A DNA stretch of 30,703 nucleotides from Clostridium sp. CAG:508. GTDB taxonomy: Bacteria > Bacillota > Clostridia > TANB77 > CAG-508. Shown piece after piece: positions 25,833 to 30,703 of the stretch (position 1 is its first letter; each line of letters begins with the position of its first letter). The notes under the pieces are model-generated. The model did not search any database. It was not told the origin of the DNA and saw only the letters and a program-made list of their open reading frames with translations. The position numbers were made by a program, and so were the translations under genes. The DNA is taken from NCBI GenBank assembly GCA_000435755.1, contig FR889073.1, positions 1 through 30,703 of the forward strand, given 5' to 3'.

Positions 25833-25861
25833 ATTTTATACTATTTCATAGCTAAAATCAA
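25833..25861 (-). promoter_or_regulatory. Internal promoter of tuf
   Basis: TTGATT at 25856-25861 and TAAAAT at 25833-25838 with a 17-base spacer, in the fusA-tuf gap. It would allow EF-Tu to be made in excess of the rest of the operon. Confidence 0.7.
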
Positions 25862-25890
25862 GTATTTTTTACTATTTTTTTAAGTTACTT

Positions 25891-25934
25891 CGAACCACAT
25901 AAATTACAAAGCAATTATGTATATCTGTGGTTCG
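25891..25934 (-). other. fusA-tuf intergenic hairpin
   Basis: A perfect 9-bp stem CGAACCACA (25891-25899) with TGTGGTTCG (25926-25934), with further partial pairing inside (ACATAA with TTATGT). It lies just after the fusA stop. No U tract follows on the minus strand, so it looks like an RNA-stabilising or processing hairpin more than a terminator. Confidence 0.6.
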
Positions 25935-25944
25935 ATTTATATTC

Positions 25945-28029
25945 TTAGTTTTGTTTTTTAGCTCTTGATGCAACAATGTTATCAAATACTGATTTTGGAA
26001 CTTCTTCATAATGGCTTGGTTCCATTGAATAAGTACCTCTACCTTGTGTTTTTGAACGTAAGTCTGTTGCATATCCAAACATTTCAGATAATGGAATAAA
26101 GCATCTAATTACTTGATTTCCTTGGACAGCTTCCATTCCTTCTAGTCTTCCACGTCTAGAATTGATATCTCCAATAACATCTCCCATGTATTCTTCTGGA
26201 ACTGTTACTTCAACCTTCATAATTGGCTCTAATATAACTGATTTAGCTTGTTTACATCCTTCTTTGAATGCCATAGAACCAGCAATTTTGAAGGCCATTT
26301 CTGAAGAGTCAACTTCGTGGTAAGAACCATCTACCAATGTAGCTTTAAAGTCGATTACAGGGTAACCTGCTAAGATACCGCTTTGAGCAGCTTCTCTAAC
26401 ACCTTCCTCGATTGGTTTGATATATTCTTTTGGAACAACACCACCAACGATTTTGCTTTCAAATTCAATTCCTTTTCCAGCTTCTAATGGTTCCATTTCT
26501 AGCCATACGTCACCGTATTGACCTCTACCACCAGATTGACGGATGAATTTACCTTGTACTTTAACTTTATTTCTAATTGTTTCTTTGTAAGAAACTTGTG
26601 GTTTACCTACACTACATTCAACTTTGAATTCTCTCTTCAAACGATCAACGATAATGTCTAAGTGTAACTCACCCATACCAGCGATGATTGTTTGACCAGA
26701 TTCTTGATCTGTCCATGTTTTGAATGTTGGATCTTCTTCAGCAAGTTTTGCTAAAGCTATACCCATTTTTTCGCTATTTGCTTTATCTTTTGGTTCAATA
26801 GCGATATCAATAACAGGCTCTGGGAATTCCATTGATTCTAGAATAATTGGGTGTGCAGGATCACATAATGTATCACCTGTTCCAACTTCTTTTAAACCAA
26901 CTGCAGCTGCAATATCACCGGCATATACTTTATCAATATCTTGTCTGTGATTTGAGTGCATTAATAGAATTCTTCCCATTCTATCTTTTTTATCTTTATT
27001 TGCATTTAATATTGTTGAACCAGCTTCTAATGTACCAGAATATACTCTGAAGAAACAAAGTTTTCCAACAAATGGATCTGTTGCAATTTTAAATGCTAGT
27101 GCTGCAAATGGTTCACTATCAGATGTTTTTCTTACTGCTTCGTTTCCATCTAAATCAACACCTTTAACATCAGCTATATCAAGTGGTGATGGCATAAAGT
27201 TAACAACTGCATTTAATAATTCTTGTACACCTTTGTTCTTGTATGAAGAACCACAGCATACAGGGATAAGTTTGTTAGCAATTGTACCTTTTCTAATACC
27301 TTTAATGATTTCTTCTTCAGTTAGTTCTTCACCTTCTAAATATTTCATCATTAAATCATCATCTTGTTCAGCTGCTGCTTCTATTAATTTTGATCTAAAT
27401 TCTTCAGCTTGTGCTTGTAAATCAGCAGGTATATCACATACTTCGATTTCTTTTCCTAAGTCGTCTTTGTGTATAAATGCTTTCATTTTAATTAAGTCAA
27501 CAATGCCTTTGAAGTTTTCTTCTGCTCCAACTGGTAATTGAATTGGAACTGCGTTTGCTTTTAAACGATTGTGTAATTGATCTACACAAAGCATAAAATC
27601 AGCACCTGTAGTATCCATCTTATTTACATATACCATTCTTGGAACTTGATATTTATCAGCTTGTCTCCAAACTGTTTCTGTTTGTGGTTGTACACCACCT
27701 TTAGCTGCTAATACTGTTACAGCACCGTCAAGAACTTTTAAAGATCTTTGAACTTCAACTGTAAAGTCAACATGCCCAGGCGTATCGATAATATTGATAC
27801 GATGTCCTAACCATTGACAAGTTGTAGCTGCAGAAGTAATTGTAATACCTCTTTCTTGTTCTTGGACCATCCAGTCCATAGTTGCTGCGCCTTCATGAAC
27901 TTCACCAATTTTGTGAGTTTTACCTGTATAGAAAAGTATTCTCTCTGTTGTAGTAGTTTTTCCCGCATCAATGTGAGCCATGATTCCTATATTTCTTGTT
28001 TTTTCTAAAGGAAATTCTCTTCCAGCCAC
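25945..28029 (-). CDS. fusA: Translation elongation factor EF-G
   Basis: A GTPase that drives translocation of tRNA and mRNA. The 694-residue protein begins MAGREFPLEKTRNIGIMAHI and has G1 AHIDAGKTTTTERILFYTG, switch I ERGITITSAATTCQW, G3 DTPGHVDFTVEVQRSL and G4 NKMDTTGADF, then domains III-V (GMGELHLDIIVDRLKREF; ending MFGYATDLRSKTQGRGTYSM). The start is GTG at 28027-28029 with GGAGG 8 bases upstream. Length and motifs are normal. Confidence 0.98.
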   Translation of the reverse strand: MAGREFPLEKTRNIGIMAHIDAGKTTTTERILFYTGKTHKIGEVHEGAATMDWMVQEQERGITITSAATTCQWLGHRINIIDTPGHVDFTVEVQRSLKVLDGAVTVLAAKGGVQPQTETVWRQADKYQVPRMVYVNKMDTTGADFMLCVDQLHNRLKANAVPIQLPVGAEENFKGIVDLIKMKAFIHKDDLGKEIEVCDIPADLQAQAEEFRSKLIEAAAEQDDDLMMKYLEGEELTEEEIIKGIRKGTIANKLIPVCCGSSYKNKGVQELLNAVVNFMPSPLDIADVKGVDLDGNEAVRKTSDSEPFAALAFKIATDPFVGKLCFFRVYSGTLEAGSTILNANKDKKDRMGRILLMHSNHRQDIDKVYAGDIAAAVGLKEVGTGDTLCDPAHPIILESMEFPEPVIDIAIEPKDKANSEKMGIALAKLAEEDPTFKTWTDQESGQTIIAGMGELHLDIIVDRLKREFKVECSVGKPQVSYKETIRNKVKVQGKFIRQSGGRGQYGDVWLEMEPLEAGKGIEFESKIVGGVVPKEYIKPIEEGVREAAQSGILAGYPVIDFKATLVDGSYHEVDSSEMAFKIAGSMAFKEGCKQAKSVILEPIMKVEVTVPEEYMGDVIGDINSRRGRLEGMEAVQGNQVIRCFIPLSEMFGYATDLRSKTQGRGTYSMEPSHYEEVPKSVFDNIVASRAKKQN

Positions 28030-28099
28030 TTATTTTTCCTCCTTTTATTTAGTTTCTCGATACATTCTAAAAAATTAAATGTACCATATAAATACGTTT

Positions 28100-28222
28100 A
28101 ATTTTAATTAGAAGCGAGTATAACGAGGCAGCCGAGCTAAAGTTTTTGAGACTATACGTTTGTATGTCGAAGAAACTTTATGCGATGGCTAACAAAGTTA
28201 GACGACGCTTATAATTAAAATT
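28100..28222 (-). repeat. Palindromic structured element between rpsG and fusA
   Basis: Terminal inverted arms of 17 bases (28100-28116 and 28206-28222, one mismatch; AATTTTAATTA then G/T then AAGCG) enclose about 90 bases. Inside is a second long hairpin: TAAAGTTT near 28138 pairs with AAACTTTA near 28173, with GACTATACG and GTATGTCG pairing inside it, and AGCC/GGCT pairs further out. The interior is clearly richer in G+C than the surrounding spacers. The left part of the right arm overlaps the rpsG stop codon. It could be a small MITE-like insertion or a structured RNA within the str transcript. Confidence 0.6.
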
Positions 28223-28685
28223 TATAATGTGCGAAAGCACGGTTAGCTTCAGCCATTCTATGCATATCTTCTTTTTTCTTAAATGCTCCACCGTTTCCAG
28301 CTACAGCATCCATAATTTCACCTGCAAGTTTTTCAGCCATAGTTTTTTCATGTCTATTTCTAGCATAAACAACTAACCATCTTAAACCTAAAGTTTGTCT
28401 TCTTTCTGGTCTAATTTCGATTGGTACTTGGTATGTAGCACCACCAATTCTTCTAGCTTTAACTTCTAGAACTGGCATTATATTTTCAAGTGCTGCTTGG
28501 AAAACTTCTAGTGGATCTTTTTGCTCTTTTTCTTTAATGATGTCAAATGCATCATAAACTATACCTTGAGCAACTGTTTTTTTACCATCTAGCATAACAT
28601 TGTTAATCAATTTTGTAACAACTTTGCTATTATATATTGGATCTGGTAAAACTTCTCTTTTTGCTATAAATCCTTTTCTTGGCAC
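28215..28685 (-). CDS. rpsG: 30S ribosomal protein S7
   Basis: A primary 16S-binding protein that nucleates the 30S head. The 156-residue protein begins MPRKGFIAKREVLPDPIYNS and contains the conserved VKARRIGGATYQVPIEIRPE and EIMDAVAGNGGAFKKKEDMH segments. The start is GTG at 28683-28685 with GGAGGG upstream. It is second in the str operon. Confidence 0.98.
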   Translation of the reverse strand: MPRKGFIAKREVLPDPIYNSKVVTKLINNVMLDGKKTVAQGIVYDAFDIIKEKEQKDPLEVFQAALENIMPVLEVKARRIGGATYQVPIEIRPERRQTLGLRWLVVYARNRHEKTMAEKLAGEIMDAVAGNGGAFKKKEDMHRMAEANRAFAHYKF

Positions 28686-28707
28686 TATTCTTCCCTCCTT
28701 TTATTAT

Positions 28708-28796
28708 TTCATACTAAACCGTATGATAGGTACTCTGAAAAGCCCTAAGCTTTTCCGTATAGCGCTATATAATGTATTATAAATTTAAGTACCTTA
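28708..28796 (-). promoter_or_regulatory. Structured rpsL-rpsG spacer, candidate S7 autoregulatory site
   Basis: Several stems can form: AGGTACT (28788-28794, minus reading) with AGTACCT (28728-28734) closes a region containing a perfect 7-bp hairpin GAAAAGC/GCTTTTC (28737-28755) and the 12-base palindrome TATAGCGCTATA (28758-28769). A further hairpin CATAC/GTATG (28710-28725) lies next to the rpsG ribosome binding site. In Escherichia coli, S7 represses its operon by binding the rpsL-rpsG spacer; equivalence here is inference. Confidence 0.45.
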
Positions 28797-28831
28797 AACT
28801 AGTAATAAATTATACGCACCATTTCAAATTT

Positions 28832-29245
28832 CTACTTCTTTGGGCGTTTTGCTCCATACTTAGAACGCGCTTGCATTCTGTCTTTAACACCTGCTGTATC
28901 TAATGTTCCTCTGATAATGTGATATCTAACACCAGGAAGGTCTTTTACTCTTCCTCCTCTAATTAGAACAACGCTGTGCTCTTGTAGGTTGTGTCCTATA
29001 CCTGGAATATATGAAGTAACTTCATATCCATTAGATAGTCTAACTCTGGCAACTTTTCTTAAAGCTGAGTTTGGCTTCTTAGGTGTTACAGTTTTTACAA
29101 CAGTACATACACCTCTTTTTTGTGGTGCTCTTTTGTTAGTCATTCTTTTATTCATAGAATTGTAACCATGTTGTAAAGCTGGTGCTGTTGATTTTGTTGT
29201 AGAACTTTTTCTACCTTTTCTTACTAATTGATTAATTGTTGGCAC
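28832..29245 (-). CDS. rpsL: 30S ribosomal protein S12
   Basis: A decoding-centre protein. The 137-residue protein begins MPTINQLVRKGRKSS and contains TPKKPNSALRKVARVRLSNG and the conserved loop RGGRVKDLPGVRYHIIRGTLD. The start is GTG at 29243-29245 with GAGGTG upstream. The classical streptomycin-interaction lysines are present (TPKKPNS). It is first in the str operon, after a promoter and two leader hairpins. Confidence 0.98.
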   Translation of the reverse strand: MPTINQLVRKGRKSSTTKSTAPALQHGYNSMNKRMTNKRAPQKRGVCTVVKTVTPKKPNSALRKVARVRLSNGYEVTSYIPGIGHNLQEHSVVLIRGGRVKDLPGVRYHIIRGTLDTAGVKDRMQARSKYGAKRPKK

Positions 29246-29277
29246 TTAAATTTCACCTCTTTTCTAAAATCTATTCT

Positions 29278-29360
29278 ACAAAAAAGCTATATTATTACTT
29301 TTTTGTGACAAACAAACCGTTAGGGAAATACACTATTCGCGTATTTTACACTAACGGTTT
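29278..29360 (-). promoter_or_regulatory. Two tandem hairpins in the rpsL leader
   Basis: Hairpin 1 pairs AAACCGTTAG with CTAACGGTTT (outer 10 bp perfect, 29314-29360) and has an inner AAATAC/GTATTT stem. Hairpin 2 pairs ACAAAAAAG (29298-29306, minus reading) with CTTTTTTGT (29278-29286). The first starts within a few bases of the expected transcription start. Neither has a clean U tract, so an attenuator role is only possible. Confidence 0.5.
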
Positions 29361-29362
29361 AT

Positions 29363-29391
29363 ATTTTATCATTTTCCCCTATAAAAGTCAA
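29363..29391 (-). promoter_or_regulatory. str operon promoter
   Basis: TTGACT at 29386-29391 and TAAAAT at 29363-29368 with a 17-base spacer. It sits between the terminator of the upstream gene and the rpsL leader hairpins. Confidence 0.8.
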
Positions 29392-29422
29392 CAGTTTTTC
29401 CAGTATTTTCTTACATATTAGC

Positions 29423-29455
29423 AAAAAACCTTCAATTAAAAGTTGAAGGTTTTTT
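29423..29455. terminator. Terminator after the coiled-coil gene
   Basis: A perfect stem AAAAAACCTTCAA (29423-29435) with TTGAAGGTTTTTT (29443-29455) and a 7-base loop. The A and T tracts on both sides make it functional in either direction. Confidence 0.93.
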
Positions 29456-29458
29456 ATG

Positions 29459-30373
29459 TTATTTTTCTTCTTTTGATTTTGCTTTGTGTTGATCTATGTA
29501 TTTTTGTTCTTTTGCTTTTCTTACAGCTTCTCTATAATCAACATCTACATTTTGTCTAAGAGCATCTAAAAACTCATCTTTTTGTTGTTTAGTAGATTTA
29601 GAGTTTGTTGATTTTTCTTCCACTTCTTCTTTGCCAAATTTTTCTTTTATTTTAGCTGGTATTGATTTAAAGAAGTTTTTAATTTTAGTCCAAGTTGTTA
29701 CTTTTGCTGGTAAATTCTTTTTCTCTTTTTGTTCTTCTTGAATTTTTCTTACATTTTTTCCAATTTGTTCTTTTATTTCTTTATCTTCTATTTCAATAGA
29801 CTCTTCTATTATTTCCTCGTCTTTTTTTCTAGTAAACCTACCTTTAGTTTGTTTTGCTCTTAGTTGAATATCATCCCATGTTTTGTTAGTAAATAATGTT
29901 CTCCAAGCAAGATTGCATTTTCCTATTTTAGCTTCAAGGTCTTTTGCTTTTGCTTGTGCCTTTTCAAATATTTCTTTTTGAGATTTCATTTCTTTTTCGG
30001 CATTTTCTTTTTTAGTTAGCAAGTCATTATATTCATTTTGATCCATTTCCATAGTTTTGTTTTCATCTTTTAATAACTTACTTGCTTCCACAAATTCCTT
30101 TTTAGCTTCAGCATATGCCTTTTTGCTATCATCTTTTACTGCTATAACATTTGCTAGTTTTGCTTCCAACCTTCCTCTATAGTCTATAATTTTTGAAATT
30201 TGAGTTTTATTTTTAGAATATCCTTCTAAGTTTTTAAGTCTATTATTCTTCTTTTCTAAATCTTTTTTCATTTTTTCTCTGGCTTCACCATCTAGATTTT
30301 CTAAGGCTTTTTCTTTTCCGGTAATCTCTTTTTTTAATGTCTCCATCTCTTTTTTCATGTCTTCTTCAGACAT
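29459..30373 (-). CDS. Coiled-coil protein of unknown function
   Basis: A 304-residue, highly charged soluble protein. Heptad-rich helices (about 1-150: KKEMETLKKEITGKEKALEN, KAYAEAKKEFVEASKLLKDE) are followed by a short non-helical part (LAWRTLFTNKTWDDIQLRAK), an acidic stretch and a Lys-rich tail. I do not recognise the family. The ATG at 30373 has no convincing ribosome binding site. A promoter, GGAG and an ATG at 30429 lie upstream, and the intervening sequence would continue the same helix (RALDKAYEEIDAKYKD) but is offset by one base at an A6 run, so the real start may be 30429. Confidence 0.75.
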   Translation of the reverse strand: MSEEDMKKEMETLKKEITGKEKALENLDGEAREKMKKDLEKKNNRLKNLEGYSKNKTQISKIIDYRGRLEAKLANVIAVKDDSKKAYAEAKKEFVEASKLLKDENKTMEMDQNEYNDLLTKKENAEKEMKSQKEIFEKAQAKAKDLEAKIGKCNLAWRTLFTNKTWDDIQLRAKQTKGRFTRKKDEEIIEESIEIEDKEIKEQIGKNVRKIQEEQKEKKNLPAKVTTWTKIKNFFKSIPAKIKEKFGKEEVEEKSTNSKSTKQQKDEFLDALRQNVDVDYREAVRKAKEQKYIDQHKAKSKEEK

Positions 30374-30470
30374 ATCTTTATATTTAGCATCAATTTCTTC
30401 ATACGCTTTGTCTAACGCTCTTTTTTCATATAAATTACTCCTTTATTATGAATATTTTTTCACATACTTT

Positions 30471-30499
30471 ATTATACCACATTTTTCCTTTTCTTGCAA
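30471..30499 (-). promoter_or_regulatory. Promoter of the coiled-coil gene
   Basis: TTGCAA at 30494-30499 and a perfect TATAAT at 30471-30476 with a 17-base spacer. The GGAG and ATG at 30429 lie about 35-45 bases downstream. Confidence 0.8.
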
Positions 30500-30566
30500 C
30501 TGTATTATGTAAATTCGTGTGATTTGTAATTAAAACTTAACACAATTGTAATATATACGTAATATT

Positions 30567-30703
30567 TTATATGTTTTGTATTGTCTTTCTCATTTCTTCT
30601 ATTGCTCTATCGGCTAGTTTTGAATACTTTAATTTTTTATCTTTTATTTTTTCAGAAAGTTCTGGTAAAATGCCAAAATTAGCATTCATTGGTTGAAAAT
30701 TTT
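30567..30703 (-). CDS. trmFO: C-terminus of TrmFO, folate-dependent tRNA m5U54 methyltransferase (partial)
   Basis: Only the last 45 codons are in the window, read from the right edge to a TAA at 30567-30569. The fragment starts NFQPMNANFGILPEL and ends with a Lys-rich helix (KYSKLADRAIEEMRKTIQNI). The FQPMNxNFGxxP motif is characteristic of the TrmFO C-terminus. The enzyme makes 5-methyluridine at position 54 of the T-loop using methylenetetrahydrofolate and FAD. The N-terminal part lies outside the window. Confidence 0.88.
   Translation of the reverse strand, partial: NFQPMNANFGILPELSEKIKDKKLKYSKLADRAIEEMRKTIQNI

Noticed and set aside
25891..25934. fusA-tuf hairpin as an intrinsic terminator
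   Set aside because: No U tract follows the stem on the minus strand, and the str genes are normally co-transcribed.
25872..26078. 68-codon minus-strand frame overlapping the end of fusA
   Set aside because: It is out of frame with fusA, without a ribosome binding site, and runs through the intergenic hairpin.
1..30703. CRISPR arrays, insertion sequences, tRNA genes, prophage or defence genes
   Set aside because: No regularly spaced repeats, transposase-like ORFs or tRNA cloverleaf sequences were seen. All sizeable ORFs are accounted for by core genes or named unknowns.

Overview
This is an AT-rich, low-GC Gram-positive chromosome segment from a spore-forming member of the Clostridia. The lineage shows in the order murA-ftsQ-DUF881-DUF881-sbp-ftsA-ftsZ-spoIIGA-sigE-(kinase)-sigG-ylmC, in the str operon rpsL-rpsG-fusA-tuf, in strong GGAGG ribosome binding sites, and in frequent TTG/GTG starts. 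I cannot name a species. Nearly all genes run on the minus strand; only the Clp ATPase and pgsA run on the plus strand.

Layout, in minus-strand transcription order from the right edge. The tail of trmFO (tRNA m5U54 methyltransferase) enters the window. Next come a coiled-coil gene of unknown function, then the str operon (S12, S7, EF-G, EF-Tu) with its own promoter, a structured leader and two structured spacers. An SH3/NlpC-P60 wall hydrolase, comEC (DNA uptake channel), a Sua5-type t6A synthase and a BofC-like membrane protein follow. The plus-strand pair clpE-like/pgsA lies between them and a membrane-anchored secreted protein, then topB. The division cluster murA to ftsZ comes next, then the mother-cell and forespore sigma-factor region (spoIIGA, sigE, a hybrid kinase/HD-GYP protein, sigG, ylmC). 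The left 360 bases hold two tandem 17-bp-spaced sigma-A-type promoters and a leader that resembles the start of an rRNA operon.

Main observation. Three genes, spoIIGA, sigE and comEC, are each broken in the zero frame, and each is restored to a full-length, family-like protein by skipping exactly one base. In all three the break is at an in-frame CGG codon preceded by a codon ending in UA (GUA CGG, UUA CGG, UUA CGG). Dropping the C yields a glycine codon (GGA, GGA, GGU), and in sigE this is the conserved glycine of the region 4.2 helix-turn-helix. A by-eye scan of all roughly 9,300 codons of recognised genes found no other in-frame CGG, although CGA, CGC and CGU are used. The economical reading is that CGG has no normal decoder in this organism and acts as a programmed +1 frameshift signal. 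It would gate the SpoIIGA protease, its substrate pro-sigma-E, and the competence channel. I know of no described bacterial system of this kind. This is inference and needs tRNA, proteomic and genome-wide codon checks.

Second observations. The sigG leader folds into an 18-bp hairpin that buries the whole Shine-Dalgarno sequence ahead of a TTG start, which parallels the known translational damping of sigG in Bacillus subtilis. A PAS-like/histidine kinase/receiver/HD-GYP protein with its own promoter and preceded by a terminator sits between sigE and sigG. A roughly 120-base palindromic element lies between rpsG and fusA. The coiled-coil gene near the right edge has its well-placed start codon out of frame by -1 at an A6 tract.
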